From Hymenobacter roseosalivarius DSM 11622 (lineage in GTDB: Bacteria > Bacteroidota > Bacteroidia > Cytophagales > Hymenobacteraceae), in NCBI RefSeq assembly GCF_900176135.1, contig NZ_FWWW01000052.1:96661-160660 (forward strand): a DNA stretch of 64,000 nt, given 5' to 3'. Positions 18,064-27,706 of this stretch are shown piece by piece. Positions within the stretch are counted from its first letter, which is position 1. Each line of letters begins with the position of its first letter. A program made the translations under genes and the position numbers. The notes beneath the pieces are model-generated. The model ran no database searches. It saw only the letters and a program-made list of their open reading frames with translations, and was not told the origin of the DNA.

Positions 18064-19125
18064 ATGACTACTACGATTGAAGTTATGCCGCGTGAATCGG
18101 GGAAATTTGTCATCTCTCTTGATTTTGAACTCAACTGGGGGGTGCGCGACCAGCAAACATTAGAGCAGTATGGGACCAATATTCTGGGAGTCAGGCAAGC
18201 TATTCCGGCTATGCTGGACGTATTTACGGAATACGGTTTGCGCGTAACCTGGGCTACTGTTGGTTTCTTGTTCTGTAAAACTAAGCCTGATCTTCTGGCA
18301 CACTTGCCTGTAGTGCGCCCCAACTATATTGATCCCAACCTTTCGCCTTATTTAGCGCTGGACAGTATTGGTGATGACGAGGCAACCGACCCTTACCACT
18401 TTGGCTATTCACTGTTGGAACAGGTGCGTCACACACCAGGGCAAGAGTTGGCTACGCACACCTTTTGTCATTACTACTGTCTGGAGCAGGGTCAGACAAG
18501 CGAATCATTTCGCCACGACTTGCAGGCAGCCATTGATGTCGCTCAGGAACATGATTTAGAGCTGCGCAGCCTGGTTTTCCCTCGCAATCAATACAATCCA
18601 GCTTACATGGGTATATGTGAGGAGGTAGGTATCACGAGCTACCGGGGAAACGAATCATCCTGGATCTACAAGGAGCGCAACGAGAAGCAGCAAGCTCTTT
18701 ATAAGCGTGGTGCCCGCTTAATAGATGCTTACCTGAACATGTCGGGAGTGAACTGCTATTCGCTTGACGAAATTGCCAAATCTTTCCCTTATAACATTCC
18801 GGCCAGCCGTTTTCTGCGGCCATGGTCAAGGCGTTTCCGGTTATTAGAGGGCCTGAGAATGCAGCGTATTTTGCGTGGTATGGAATATGCTGCCCAGCAC
18901 GGACAGGTGTTTCACCTGTGGTGGCACCCTCACAATTTTGGGGTGAATCTGATTGAAAATATTGCTGTTCTGCGTCAAATCGCTGAGCATTTTCGTTGGT
19001 TACAGACGCGCTATGGTATGGAAAGCCTGTCTATGGGGAATATTGCAGAGTATTTACAAAAGCGTCAGCAGAAGAGTAAAGACAGTGTTGGAAGTTTGCA
19101 AAACGATCAAGAACAGCAAGCATGA
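18064..19125 (+). CDS. Polysaccharide deacetylase family protein (NodB-like)
   Basis: A 353-residue carbohydrate esterase 4-like protein. FVISLDFELNWGVRD gives the catalytic Asp region, with D-F-E in place of the usual D-D. ELATHTFCHYYC gives the H-x3-H metal site, LVFPRNQYNP the substrate loop and HLWWHPHNF the late histidine motif. These enzymes remove N- or O-acetyl groups from sugars or lipid-linked intermediates. No signal peptide is visible, which suggests action on a cytosolic intermediate. The stop overlaps the next gene's start by 4 bp (ATGA at 19122), indicating translational coupling with the formyltransferase; deacetylation followed by N-formylation of an amino sugar is a reasonable inference. 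Confidence 0.85.
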   Translation: MTTTIEVMPRESGKFVISLDFELNWGVRDQQTLEQYGTNILGVRQAIPAMLDVFTEYGLRVTWATVGFLFCKTKPDLLAHLPVVRPNYIDPNLSPYLALDSIGDDEATDPYHFGYSLLEQVRHTPGQELATHTFCHYYCLEQGQTSESFRHDLQAAIDVAQEHDLELRSLVFPRNQYNPAYMGICEEVGITSYRGNESSWIYKERNEKQQALYKRGARLIDAYLNMSGVNCYSLDEIAKSFPYNIPASRFLRPWSRRFRLLEGLRMQRILRGMEYAAQHGQVFHLWWHPHNFGVNLIENIAVLRQIAEHFRWLQTRYGMESLSMGNIAEYLQKRQQKSKDSVGSLQNDQEQQA

Positions 19126-19910
19126 GCCAAGTTGCTATATCGAGCCAAAGAATAGTAGTATTAGCTGGTCCAGGCAAATCGACTGACATTCTGTTTCACG
19201 CCTTAGATCGAGAATTTGGCGTACAGCGAATTATCGTCGAAACGCCTGTTAGCCAAAAGCAACTGCTCAAGCGTCGGGGTGAAAAGCTGGGATGGAGCGT
19301 CGTGGTCGGACAAATCTTATTCAAACTATTGATTGCTAAACCCCTAGAAGCCTTCTCGCAAGGGCGTCTACACGCTATCCGAACCAAAGAGCATCTTGAT
19401 GACCGACCAATTCCTGAAGACCGAATCAGTCGCGTAGCCTCAGTGAATTCAGCCGGCTGCATTGAAGAGCTGCAGCGCCTGCAACCCGACGTAGTAGTAG
19501 TAAATGGCACTCGTATCATTGCCAAAAAGGCATTAATGAGCGTGCCCTGCCGGTTTATTAATACCCATGCTGGCATTACGCCTCTATACCGTGGTGTACA
19601 CGGTGGCTACTGGGCCTTGGCCAATAACGACCAAACCCATTGCGGTGTGTCAGTGCATTTAGTTGACTCAGGCATTGATACGGGAGGCATTATCGCGCAG
19701 GCTTTAATCCACCCAACGCCTGAGGACAACTTTGTCACGTATCCACTGCTACAGCTGGCAGCAGGCCTGCCTCTGCTTATGCAGGCCATTCGCGATGTTC
19801 TGAAGGGTGAAGTAAAGCTGCGGCCGGCGCCAGAAGGTGGGTCGCGGTTGTGGTCGCACCCGACGCTCTTAGAGTATTTGGGCGCTTATAGCCGCAGCGG
19901 CATCCGCTAG
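19122..19910 (+). CDS. Formyltransferase-fold protein, probably sugar N-formyltransferase
   Basis: A 262-residue protein with the formyltransferase core. INTHAGITPLYRGVHGG supplies the catalytic Asn and His, and VHLVDSGIDTGGII the catalytic Asp. It lacks the C-terminal tRNA-binding domain of methionyl-tRNA formyltransferase, and its N-terminal region is unlike that enzyme. It overlaps the deacetylase gene by 4 bp. A role in N-formylating an amino sugar exposed by the deacetylase, using N10-formyl-tetrahydrofolate, fits the context but is not shown by sequence. It ends directly against the convergent membrane-protein gene. Confidence 0.8.
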   Translation: MSQVAISSQRIVVLAGPGKSTDILFHALDREFGVQRIIVETPVSQKQLLKRRGEKLGWSVVVGQILFKLLIAKPLEAFSQGRLHAIRTKEHLDDRPIPEDRISRVASVNSAGCIEELQRLQPDVVVVNGTRIIAKKALMSVPCRFINTHAGITPLYRGVHGGYWALANNDQTHCGVSVHLVDSGIDTGGIIAQALIHPTPEDNFVTYPLLQLAAGLPLLMQAIRDVLKGEVKLRPAPEGGSRLWSHPTLLEYLGAYSRSGIR

Positions 19911-21278
19911 CTAACGCGGAGTGGCAACTTGTGTGCGTATGGAAGTTGCGCGGATGATTTTACGTTTTGATCGGGTAGCAGCAGTACTTATGTCCTGTAA
20001 GATATACAACCCTGCCACGTAAAAAGGAATAAGGGGGATTTTATACCGTACAAGGGTGCCGAAATTTGATGTGGAAGTACCTATCGCTATGGCAAATACA
20101 AGTGAAAACACAAAACATAATACCAGTACAGGGCTACGTGAGATGGTAGTAAGTGTTTTGATGACACCTGATTTGTAAAATATTCTAATGGTGAAAATAA
20201 GGAAATATAACGCTTCAATAGCCGATAAAATCATGACAGGGTTACGTGCTTCCCATAAAAAAGGGCGAAACAAAGAGACTATAATAGCTTGGGGAGCAAG
20301 TTTGATCATTCCACTTAGTGTGCCATCCAACTCTCCTATATGATAGGCTGAGCCCCCCTCCTTTACACTCACCGAATATAGATAATCAGCCGTAATCTTG
20401 CTCCTTTCGCCGATTTTAGTAACATCATACTGATCATCCCCAGCTGTCAGAGTGGTTGCGGCAAAACCTGCAATCAAAACTCCGGCAATCAAAAACAAAG
20501 GCTTCGCTAATGTACGCACGAGTGGATTACGAATTTTCTGACTATTTTCATTAAAAACCCAGAGTAAGGCAGGAGGAAGGAAGCAGAGTAATATATATAC
20601 CTTAATTGTGAAAATAGTGTAGGCAGCTATAAATCCTATTATAGCAGAGGCTGTGACGTGTTTCTTTTCAATCGCGCCGCGATAAAATGCGAAGAATACC
20701 CACCCTAAGGCGCCAAGGCAGATAGAGTCCTTCATAAGACCAGATCCCCAAAAAAATACGGATGGAATGAAGAAAACGGATATTGCTAATGATTTGTAAA
20801 TACTTGGCCTAACCTTAATAAGGGTTACAAACATTGCCCACATACCGCTGAAGCTGATAGTGGCAAACATAAGTGCAATAATCGTATATGTATTAAAGCA
20901 TAAAAGGGCACACCATACTGCAATCTTAATAACGGTGAATTCTTTTGGCGCGTCATACCATTCCATTCTTGCAGCATAGGAAGCTGTATTGGGGTCGTAT
21001 TCGCCATGCGAGAAGAGTAGTTTAATTCCACTACTGGGAGAGTCCCAAAAGGCTTGATATACTATTTTAGTATGATTAAAATAATTGAAAGTATCTCCGC
21101 CTTTATAATAAAACTGATAGATAAGTCCTAACGCTATTGCACCCAAAAACTTAACCGATAGCGCCGGAATAAAATACTTCTTCGTCAGCACATTCGTAAA
21201 CCGCTTGCGCACACCGAAGGCAATGGCATAGAAGACACCCAGGTAAATCGGGGTCAGAAGAAGATCTTTCAGCTCCAT
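19911..21278 (-). CDS. Multi-pass membrane protein of unknown function at the edge of the polysaccharide locus
   Basis: A 455-residue protein with about ten hydrophobic segments and a conserved-looking loop YYKGGDTFNYFNHT near residue 57, followed by a larger soluble stretch before helix 3. The GDT-Y loop and topology recall Bacteroidota membrane proteins found beside exopolysaccharide genes and could suit a polymerase, ligase or lipid-linked-sugar transferase, but I do not recognise a defined family. It converges on the formyltransferase gene with no spacer. A TPR protein gene lies 17 bp upstream on the same strand, so the two are probably co-transcribed. Confidence 0.7.
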   Translation of the reverse strand: MELKDLLLTPIYLGVFYAIAFGVRKRFTNVLTKKYFIPALSVKFLGAIALGLIYQFYYKGGDTFNYFNHTKIVYQAFWDSPSSGIKLLFSHGEYDPNTASYAARMEWYDAPKEFTVIKIAVWCALLCFNTYTIIALMFATISFSGMWAMFVTLIKVRPSIYKSLAISVFFIPSVFFWGSGLMKDSICLGALGWVFFAFYRGAIEKKHVTASAIIGFIAAYTIFTIKVYILLCFLPPALLWVFNENSQKIRNPLVRTLAKPLFLIAGVLIAGFAATTLTAGDDQYDVTKIGERSKITADYLYSVSVKEGGSAYHIGELDGTLSGMIKLAPQAIIVSLFRPFLWEARNPVMILSAIEALYFLIFTIRIFYKSGVIKTLTTISRSPVLVLCFVFSLVFAIAIGTSTSNFGTLVRYKIPLIPFYVAGLYILQDISTAATRSKRKIIRATSIRTQVATPR

Positions 21279-21295
21279 ACGTGGGTGCCGGGGGG

Positions 21296-22540
21296 CTAAA
21301 TTTTATTTTTCTTCAAGTAGGACTTCGCCTCTTGGTACTGCTCCGACTTATGGCTAGCCTTGTCGCGCACTACCTCGTAATAGCGACGGGCAGCAGCTAT
21401 ATCGGGAGTCTTGGCGGCAATGCGGGCCAGGTTGAAGTTGGCGTACACGTAGAAGCCACCACTGGTTTCGTCGGTGCTTTCCGCAAATACGATGCAACGC
21501 TGGTAGTAGTCCTGTGCCTTCTCTAGGTCCTTATATTTATTTTGCATCAGCCATCCTAAAAAATAGGTGGCATAACGGCCGCTAATACCTTCATAACCAG
21601 GCATGCCACGGTTGAGTTTATCCAGGATGTCGCGGCTTATGCGCTCACACTCCCGAAAATCTCCTTCGTTGAAGCACAGTAAGGAGTAGAAGCGTTGGAA
21701 ATACCCATTGTCAGGGTAGTTGCTGGCTAAAAAGCGCGCAACGGGCATGGATGCGGCGGGTTTATTTTCCTCATTATTGAGGATGCGCATCAGAAAGAAT
21801 TTAGCTTCTGTGCCGGTGTAAAATCCATTGTCAGCTACATTCTTAAGCTGCTGTAAACCTAGCTCTCTGTTTCCTTTGGGAAAAAACAAAAGGACAGGGC
21901 GCAAAAGCGGATATTCTTCTGAAATCCAGACGGCGTAATAGTTAAATAAGGCTTGGCCAAACAGGAATTCCGGGCTCAGGCCGTTAGCTTCCTTGCTTTT
22001 TTCCAGATACTCAAGGGCGCGTCGGCTACTCACGGTAGCTTTGCGCCAGTTGGCCCGCTCCGCGTTCAGTCGGGCATCAAAGCCGTAGGCAGCAGAGAGG
22101 AAAAAGCAGGCCTCGTAGTTCTTCTTGTCGGCTTTATATAGTTTTTCGCCATAGGTGATAGCCGTATCCATGTAGGCGAAAAACAGCTTGTCATACTGCT
22201 TGGTCTGCACGTTGGTTGGAACGATTTTCCACCAAGTACTCAGGCCCAGCAGAAAATACGGCATCGGATGCTCGGGGTAGCGCCGCCGCAACGACCGGAA
22301 CTGCTTCTCGGCCTTATCATACTTGAAGTTGTAGAGATTTTGCACCGCGCCATCGAGCTCAGTTTGAATGTCTTTGTCCAGCAGCAGCCAACCTTTGGTA
22401 TCGGCGGTTGGCAAAACATCGACGTTTTCTACTTCAATCGTGCGGATAGGAGGGGGGATACGGGTGCTGTCCTTTTTTTGGGCCTGAGCGCCAGTCGCCA
22501 TAAAAAGTAATAACAGAATAAATCGAAGTTCTCGGATCAT
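21296..22540 (-). CDS. Secreted tetratricopeptide-repeat protein
   Basis: A 414-residue protein with a signal peptide (LLLLFMATGAQAQ, cleavage after about residue 20), so it is probably periplasmic. The mature part is a helical solenoid with repeated A-x-x-x-Y/F patterns such as YNFKYDKAEKQFRSL, HPMPYFLLGLSTWWK and KDLEKAQDYYQRCIVFAES, which fit TPR units. TPR proteins act as scaffolds. Its place directly upstream of the membrane protein suggests a shared role in envelope or glycan assembly, which is inference. Confidence 0.8.
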   Translation of the reverse strand: MIRELRFILLLLFMATGAQAQKKDSTRIPPPIRTIEVENVDVLPTADTKGWLLLDKDIQTELDGAVQNLYNFKYDKAEKQFRSLRRRYPEHPMPYFLLGLSTWWKIVPTNVQTKQYDKLFFAYMDTAITYGEKLYKADKKNYEACFFLSAAYGFDARLNAERANWRKATVSSRRALEYLEKSKEANGLSPEFLFGQALFNYYAVWISEEYPLLRPVLLFFPKGNRELGLQQLKNVADNGFYTGTEAKFFLMRILNNEENKPAASMPVARFLASNYPDNGYFQRFYSLLCFNEGDFRECERISRDILDKLNRGMPGYEGISGRYATYFLGWLMQNKYKDLEKAQDYYQRCIVFAESTDETSGGFYVYANFNLARIAAKTPDIAAARRYYEVVRDKASHKSEQYQEAKSYLKKNKI

Positions 22541-22650
22541 GGGATATGCTAGTGCAATCGTCGGCTACGCTAGGTTTTGGGGCTTGTGCGGCTGGCAAGA
22601 GGGCTAAAGTATGGCTTTTATCCTAGTTTTGGGTGAACAACATACTGCGT

Positions 22651-23565
22651 ATGCATCTGCTAAAAACCTTGTGTGAGATTTCGGCACCGGCCGGCAACGA
22701 AGCTCCTCTGACAGAATTCTTGTTACGATACATTAACGAGAATCAGACGAGCTGGCGTGTACGACCAGCGATAATACAGGGAGAAGAGTGGCAAGATTGC
22801 ATAATGCTGGTATTTGGAACGCCTCGAACAGCGGTATTCGCTCATCTTGACAGCATTGGGTTTACGGTGCGCTACGGCCGCCAATTGGTGCGTATTGGTG
22901 GCCCACAAGTAGAAAGTGGTTATCGTCTGGTGGGCCATGACGCGCAAGGCGACGTTGCCTGCACACTCGCCGTAGACGACGAAACCGGTGAACTGAGCTA
23001 TGAGTTCACTCGCGACATTGAGCGGGGCACGGAATTGACCTTTGCCTGCGACTTCCGCGAAACGGCCGATACGGTGCAGTCGTGCTACCTCGATAACCGG
23101 CTGGGCGTGTGGAATGCGCTGCGTCTGGCCGAAACGCTGGAGCATGGTATTCTGGTGTTCAGCTGCTGGGAAGAGCACGGCGGGGGCTCCGTAGCTTATT
23201 TGGCCAAGCACATCTATGAAACATACGGAGTTCGTCAGGCTTTGATTTCAGACATCACCTGGGTGACGGAAGGAGTACACGCGGGCCAGGGAGTAGCTAT
23301 TTCGCTGCGAGACTCTTTAATTCCGCGCCGCTCTTATGTGGAGCGTATTCGCCAAATCGCAAAAGCTGCCGGTATTCCGCATCAGCTGGAAGTAGAAGGT
23401 GGTGGCGGCTCCGATGCAAAGGAGTTGCAGCATAGCACTCAACCTTGGGATTGGTGCTTTGTGGGCGCGCCCGAGGATCATGTGCACTCACCCGACGAGC
23501 TCGTGGACAAGCGCGACATTGCCAGTATGCTGGCGCTGTATCAGGTACTCATGCGGGAGCTATAG
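22651..23565 (+). CDS. M42-like aminopeptidase / M20-M28 family metallopeptidase
   Basis: About 304 residues from the ATG at 22651; a GTG at 22633 would add six. Metal-site motifs are present: HLDSIGF (His and Asp), [11 protein letters not shown] (bridging Asp), CWEEHGGGS (catalytic Glu pair), ISDITWV and [12 protein letters not shown] (late His). The order matches M42/M28-type di-zinc aminopeptidases, and the length of ~300 is close to M42 proteins. No signal peptide, so cytosolic peptide turnover is expected. A TAGTTTTG element lies at 22624-22631, but without a clear -33. A strong terminator follows 24 bp after the stop. Confidence 0.8.
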   Translation: MHLLKTLCEISAPAGNEAPLTEFLLRYINENQTSWRVRPAIIQGEEWQDCIMLVFGTPRTAVFAHLDSIGFTVRYGRQLVRIGGPQVESGYRLVGHDAQGDVACTLAVDDETGELSYEFTRDIERGTELTFACDFRETADTVQSCYLDNRLGVWNALRLAETLEHGILVFSCWEEHGGGSVAYLAKHIYETYGVRQALISDITWVTEGVHAGQGVAISLRDSLIPRRSYVERIRQIAKAAGIPHQLEVEGGGGSDAKELQHSTQPWDWCFVGAPEDHVHSPDELVDKRDIASMLALYQVLMREL

Positions 23566-23588
23566 AAGCGCAAGTAGACTTTGAACGC

Positions 23589-23622
23589 AAAAAGCCCCCC
23601 AGACTAGTCTGGGGGGCTTTTT
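23589..23622. terminator. Rho-independent terminator, fully palindromic
   Basis: A palindrome of A5-GCCCCCC-AGA paired with TCT-GGGGGGC-T5 around a short CTAG centre, ending in a T run. It works in either direction in principle and lies right after the peptidase gene. Confidence 0.9.
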
Positions 23623-23817
23623 TTAGATGAGGCTTCGACCCGAAGAGATGTACCAAGCTATACTTAACGGTTGATTGTAAAGTGCAGGGGAGTTCCTCCT
23701 CTCACTTTTGCGGGCTGAGAACTTGAGGATTAGCTAATAAGCTCTATTTTACGAGCCCAAAACATTCTTTCATTCACTAATCCTAACCCTAAACGCTTAC
23801 CCCTCACCACCGCTTCT

Positions 23818-26070
23818 ATGATGGAAATTCTTTACGTAGCCCCCGCACTAGGCGTGCTGGCCCTATTGTACACATGGTTGCGCTCGGGCTGGGTCGCCCG
23901 ACAAGATGCCGGCGACGAACGCATGCGCACCATTGCTGGCTATATCGCCGATGGCGCCATTGCCTTTCTGAAAGCTGAATATAAAGTGCTGGCTTTGTTC
24001 GCGCTCATTGCCTGCGCCTTTTTGGGCTACCTGGGCACTACCGGCGAAAAGTCGAGCCCTGTTATTGTTATTGCTTTCCTGATTGGGGCCGTGTTTTCGG
24101 CACTCGCGGGCTTTATCGGGATGAAGATTGCCACGAAAGCCAACGTGCGTACGGCGCAGGCGGCCCGCACTAGTTTGGCCAAAGCCCTGAACGTGTCTTT
24201 CTCCGGTGGCTCAGTAATGGGCATGGGCGTGGCGGGTTTGGCCGTATTAGGCCTGGGCTCACTGTTCATTGTGTTCTACAATATGTTCGTGGTGAGTGAA
24301 GGTGCCGGTGCCAATGGAATTGAGATGGAAACGGCGCTGGAAGTGCTGACCGGGTTTTCACTGGGGGCTGAGAGCATCGCGCTTTTCGCCCGCGTGGGTG
24401 GCGGTATCTACACCAAAGCTGCCGACGTGGGAGCCGACTTAGTAGGGAAAGTAGAAGCGGGTATTCCCGAAGATGACCCGCGCAACCCTGCTACCATTGC
24501 CGACAACGTGGGTGACAATGTGGGCGACGTGGCTGGCATGGGGGCCGACCTGTTTGGCTCCTACGTGGCTACTATTCTGGCTACGATGGTGCTGGGCCGC
24601 GAGGTAGCCGCTACCAATGATCAGTTCAATGGCCTGTCGCCTATCCTGTTGCCGATGGTTATTGCCGGTATTGGCATCATCTCCTCGCTGCTGGGTATTC
24701 TGACCGTACGGGTAAAAGAAGGCGGCGACGTGCAGGGCGCGCTGAACTTTGGCAACTATGTGTCGGTAGTGCTGACGGCGGTTTCCTCCTACTTTCTGGT
24801 GCGCTGGATGCTGCCAGCCGGCGAGATGGTAATCAATCGGGCGGGTGCTGTTGCCTTTGATTCGATGGACGTGTTTTATGCCATTATCGTGGGCCTAGCG
24901 GTTGGTACGCTGATGAGCATTATCACGGAATACTATACGGCAATGGGCAAACGGCCGGTGCTGAGCATCGTAAAGCAGAGTAGTACTGGTCATGCCACCA
25001 CGGTTATTGGTGGCCTCTCCATTGGTATGGAGTCTACGGTGTTGCCGATCCTGGTGCTGGCTGCTGGTATCGTGTTGTCGTTCCGGTGTGCCGGTCTTTA
25101 TGGCGTCGCTATTGCCGCCGCTGGCATGATGGCCACTACCGCAATGCAGCTGGCCATTGATGCCTTCGGGCCTATTGCCGACAACGCCGGAGGTATCGCC
25201 GAAATGAGCGAGATGCCGAAGGAAGTGCGGGAGCGTACCGACATTCTGGATGCCGTAGGCAATACCACGGCTGCTACCGGCAAGGGCTTTGCCATTGCCT
25301 CAGCAGCACTGACTTCGCTGGCTTTGTTTGCTGCCTTCATGGGCACGGCCAACATCAGCGTCATCGATATCAGCCACGCCGATGTGCTGGCGGGCCTATT
25401 CGTGGGCGGCATGATTCCGTTTATCTTCTCCGGGCTGGCTATTTCGGCCGTGGGCCGGGCAGCAATGGCAATGGTGCAGGAAGTACGCCGACAGTTCCGC
25501 GAAATTCCCGGTATCATGGAAGGCACTGGCCGGCCCGAGTACGAAAAGTGCGTGGCCATTTCTACCCAGGCTGCTATCCGCGAAATGATGTTGCCGGGTG
25601 CTATCGCGCTTCTTGTTCCCATACTTGTTGGCTTTAGCTTCGGCCCGGAAGTCCTGGGGGGCTTATTGGCGGGCGTTACCGTTTCGGGCGTGCTGATGGC
25701 CATCTTTCAAAGCAACGCCGGCGGTGCCTGGGATAACGCTAAAAAGTCGTTCGAGAAGGGCGTGATGATTGATGGCACGATGCATTACAAAGGCTCCGAC
25801 GCGCACAAAGCCTCCGTGACCGGCGATACCGTAGGCGACCCATTCAAGGACACTTCCGGGCCATCCATGAACATTCTCATCAAGCTGATGAGCATTGTGT
25901 CGCTGGTAATTGCCCCCCACATCGCTGTTACCGATGGTACCATGCGGGAAGGCGTCGCGCCGGTCGGAGCTAAGCCCGTGGAGCGTATTATAGAGCCCAA
26001 AGTAAGCTGCGCCGATTTAGCTCCGGGGGCCGCCAAAGCCGTTTATGCGTTGTGGCAGCACACCCGTTAA
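23818..26070 (+). CDS. hppA: Membrane-bound ion-translocating pyrophosphatase
   Basis: A 750-residue multi-pass enzyme that splits pyrophosphate and pumps H+ or Na+ across the membrane. The substrate site is [19 protein letters not shown] near residue 219, preceded by [20 protein letters not shown] second acidic cluster [24 protein letters not shown] lies near residue 660. The segment [11 protein letters not shown] near residue 480 has Ala where K+-independent enzymes have Lys, which predicts K+ dependence. Na+ versus H+ specificity cannot be decided by eye. About 16 membrane helices are expected. Single-gene unit, with a terminator about 100 bp downstream. Confidence 0.95.
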   Translation: MMEILYVAPALGVLALLYTWLRSGWVARQDAGDERMRTIAGYIADGAIAFLKAEYKVLALFALIACAFLGYLGTTGEKSSPVIVIAFLIGAVFSALAGFIGMKIATKANVRTAQAARTSLAKALNVSFSGGSVMGMGVAGLAVLGLGSLFIVFYNMFVVSEGAGANGIEMETALEVLTGFSLGAESIALFARVGGGIYTKAADVGADLVGKVEAGIPEDDPRNPATIADNVGDNVGDVAGMGADLFGSYVATILATMVLGREVAATNDQFNGLSPILLPMVIAGIGIISSLLGILTVRVKEGGDVQGALNFGNYVSVVLTAVSSYFLVRWMLPAGEMVINRAGAVAFDSMDVFYAIIVGLAVGTLMSIITEYYTAMGKRPVLSIVKQSSTGHATTVIGGLSIGMESTVLPILVLAAGIVLSFRCAGLYGVAIAAAGMMATTAMQLAIDAFGPIADNAGGIAEMSEMPKEVRERTDILDAVGNTTAATGKGFAIASAALTSLALFAAFMGTANISVIDISHADVLAGLFVGGMIPFIFSGLAISAVGRAAMAMVQEVRRQFREIPGIMEGTGRPEYEKCVAISTQAAIREMMLPGAIALLVPILVGFSFGPEVLGGLLAGVTVSGVLMAIFQSNAGGAWDNAKKSFEKGVMIDGTMHYKGSDAHKASVTGDTVGDPFKDTSGPSMNILIKLMSIVSLVIAPHIAVTDGTMREGVAPVGAKPVERIIEPKVSCADLAPGAAKAVYALWQHTR

Positions 26071-26170
26071 CAGGCTTGTAGCCCGCCTATTACCTATCAT
26101 AAGAAGGGTGGCGAACAGTCGGTTTTCGAAATTGGCGGGAGTTCGCGACGTTCTGATGTCAAGGAGCAAC

Positions 26171-26215
26171 ACATAAAAAGCAGCCTCTTCGCACAGAAGG
26201 GGCTGCTTTTTATGT
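26171..26215. terminator. Terminator hairpin between hppA and hpt
   Basis: A perfect 15-bp stem (acataaaaagcagcc / ggctgctttttatgt, 26171-26185 and 26201-26215) with an inner CTTC/GAAG pairing and a T run. It ends just before the candidate -7 element TACCTTTG (26218-26225) upstream of hpt. Confidence 0.85.
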
Positions 26216-26260
26216 CCTACCTTTGGCCTTCCCTTCGCCCGGTTTCCAACCTCGTTCGGT

Positions 26261-26800
26261 ATGCCCCACGCTAGTATCTCCCTGCACGACAAGCAGTTTG
26301 CCCCTTACCTCACCTCTGAGCAACTGGCAACCGCCGTGCGAGAGTTGGCCTCCCGCCTGAATGCGGACTACGCCGATAAGACGCCGCTGTTCGTGGCGGT
26401 GCTCAATGGCTCGTTCATGTTCGCGTCTGATTTGCTGAAAGAGCTGACCATTAACTGCGAAATATCTTTCGTTAAAATGGCCTCTTACGAAGGCACCAGC
26501 AGCACGGGCAAGGTCAAGGAATTGCTTGGGCTTCGCGAAGAAGTGCAGGGCCGGCACCTGGTTGTGTTGGAGGATATCGTGGATACTGGCCACACCATCC
26601 GCGCCTTGCTCGACTCGCTGGGGGGCAAAAATCCGGCTTCTCTGGAAGTCGCCTGTCTGCTGATCAAGCCTGAATGCCTCCAGCATGAGTTAGCCATTCG
26701 CTACCCGGCGCTTCGTATTCCCAATGATTTTGTGGTAGGCTACGGCCTTGATTATGACGGCTTAGGCCGAAACTACCCCGATCTGTACAAGGCGTTGTAA
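26261..26800 (+). CDS. hpt: Hypoxanthine phosphoribosyltransferase
   Basis: A 179-residue purine salvage enzyme that joins hypoxanthine or guanine to PRPP to make IMP or GMP. The PRPP-binding loop is VVLEDIVDTGHTIRALL near residue 105; VAVLNGSFMFASDLL is the second PRPP/pyrophosphate loop near residue 47; DFVVGYGLDYDGLGRNYPDL is the usual C-terminal base-binding block. Length is normal for the family. A TACCTTTG -7 element lies 36 bp upstream. The adk gene follows with its own promoter. Confidence 0.95.
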   Translation: MPHASISLHDKQFAPYLTSEQLATAVRELASRLNADYADKTPLFVAVLNGSFMFASDLLKELTINCEISFVKMASYEGTSSTGKVKELLGLREEVQGRHLVVLEDIVDTGHTIRALLDSLGGKNPASLEVACLLIKPECLQHELAIRYPALRIPNDFVVGYGLDYDGLGRNYPDLYKAL

Positions 26801-26824
26801 TCTGAGCGGTTCAGCCTACTTTTG
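26795..26824 (+). promoter_or_regulatory. Promoter for adk, TTG-N19-TACTTTTG
   Basis: TTG at 26795-26797 and TACTTTTG at 26817-26824, separated by 19 bp, match the Bacteroidota sigma-A (-33/-7) pattern. The -33 overlaps the end of hpt. Transcription should start near 26,831, only a few bases before an in-frame ATG at 26836. Confidence 0.75.
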
Positions 26825-26910
26825 CCCCCCATCGTATGGAGCACTTTAGTACCGATTCGCTATCTTTCCCAAATACCGTCTTTTCTTTCTCCTGCGAAAA
26901 TCCTCGCTCT

Positions 26911-27537
26911 ATGCTTAATATCGTGCTCTTCGGCCCGCCCGGTGCCGGCAAAGGAACGCAAAGTCAGAAGTTAATTGCCCGTTATAATCTGGTACACCTC
27001 TCGACCGGCGACCTGCTTCGCTCCCAAATCACGCAAGGCACCGAACTAGGGCTGCGCGCCAAAAAACTCATGGATGAAGGCCTACTGGTGCCCGATGAAG
27101 TAGTGATTGGCATGATTGAGAGCCAGCTGGCCAACAATACGGAAGCCGCGGGCTTTATCTTCGATGGCTTTCCCCGCACCGTACCTCAGGCTCAAAGTCT
27201 GGATGAGCTGATGGTGCGCTATGATACCGGCGTTTCGTGCATGATTGCCTTGGAAGTAGCGGAAGAAGAGCTGGTGAAGCGCCTGCTGGAGCGAGGCAAA
27301 ACCAGCGGCCGCCCCGATGACCAGGACGAAGCCAAAATTCGCCGCCGCGTAAACGTATACAACACCGAGACGGCCCAGGTGGCGGGCTATTACGCTGAGC
27401 AGCAGAAGTTTCACGCTCTAAATGGCATTGGGGCTATCGAAGAAATATTTACCCAAATCTGCGATATTATCGACCAGAAGCAGGTTGCTCCCTCGCTGTC
27501 TGATGGTCAGCAGGCCGCTGACGAAGTAAAAGCGTAA
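26911..27537 (+). CDS. adk: Adenylate kinase
   Basis: A 208-residue enzyme from the ATG at 26911 that balances ATP, ADP and AMP. It begins MLNIVLFGPPGAGKGTQ with the P-loop, then HLSTGDLLR (AMP site), FDGFPRT (the DGFPR motif) and the LID region ERGKTSGRPDDQDEAKIRRR, without the four-Cys zinc site of some homologues. An in-frame ATG at 26836 would add 25 residues (MEHFSTDSLSFPNTV...) not expected for the family, but the promoter at 26,795-26,824 sits right before it, so a longer form cannot be ruled out. The last ~20 residues are a non-conserved tail. Confidence 0.95.
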   Translation: MLNIVLFGPPGAGKGTQSQKLIARYNLVHLSTGDLLRSQITQGTELGLRAKKLMDEGLLVPDEVVIGMIESQLANNTEAAGFIFDGFPRTVPQAQSLDELMVRYDTGVSCMIALEVAEEELVKRLLERGKTSGRPDDQDEAKIRRRVNVYNTETAQVAGYYAEQQKFHALNGIGAIEEIFTQICDIIDQKQVAPSLSDGQQAADEVKA

Positions 27538-27563
27538 CTTTGTAGGCCAAACCGCCTTCATCT

Positions 27564-27667
27564 GTCTGTCATCCTGACAAAGGAAGGACCTTATCACTTC
27601 AGAACGATGCGCGTAAAAACGACTCGTTCTGAAGTGATAAGGTCCTTCCTTCGTCAGGATGACAGAC
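27564..27667. repeat. Long palindromic repeat, family A, copy 1
   Basis: Two 44-nt arms (27564-27607 and 27624-27667) are complementary at 43 of 44 positions around a 16-base loop. The arm begins GTCTGTCATCCTGAC and contains GGAAGGACCTTAT. The outer core, TGTCATCCTGA...GAAGGACCTT, recurs at 33,561 and 58,839. It lies between adk and obgE. Confidence 0.9.
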
Positions 27668-27706
27668 GTTTTTTGGGCTATCCGCAGCACTCTTACTTCA
27701 TTACCA

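Noticed and set aside
19122..19910. Calling the formyltransferase a methionyl-tRNA formyltransferase (fmt)
   Set aside because: The C-terminal tRNA-binding domain is missing and the gene is coupled to a polysaccharide deacetylase, so a sugar enzyme is more likely.
26836..26910. N-terminal extension of adenylate kinase
   Set aside because: The 25 extra residues are not family-like; MLNIVLFGPPGAGKG at 26911 is the usual start. The promoter position leaves a small doubt, noted in the entry.
27564..27667. CRISPR array or terminator
   Set aside because: There is a single large palindrome, no regular spacer structure and no T run; copies elsewhere show it is a dispersed repeat.
27659..27706. Upstream ATG start of obgE
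   Set aside because: It lies in the palindromic repeat; the GTG at 27707 gives the typical Obg N-terminus.
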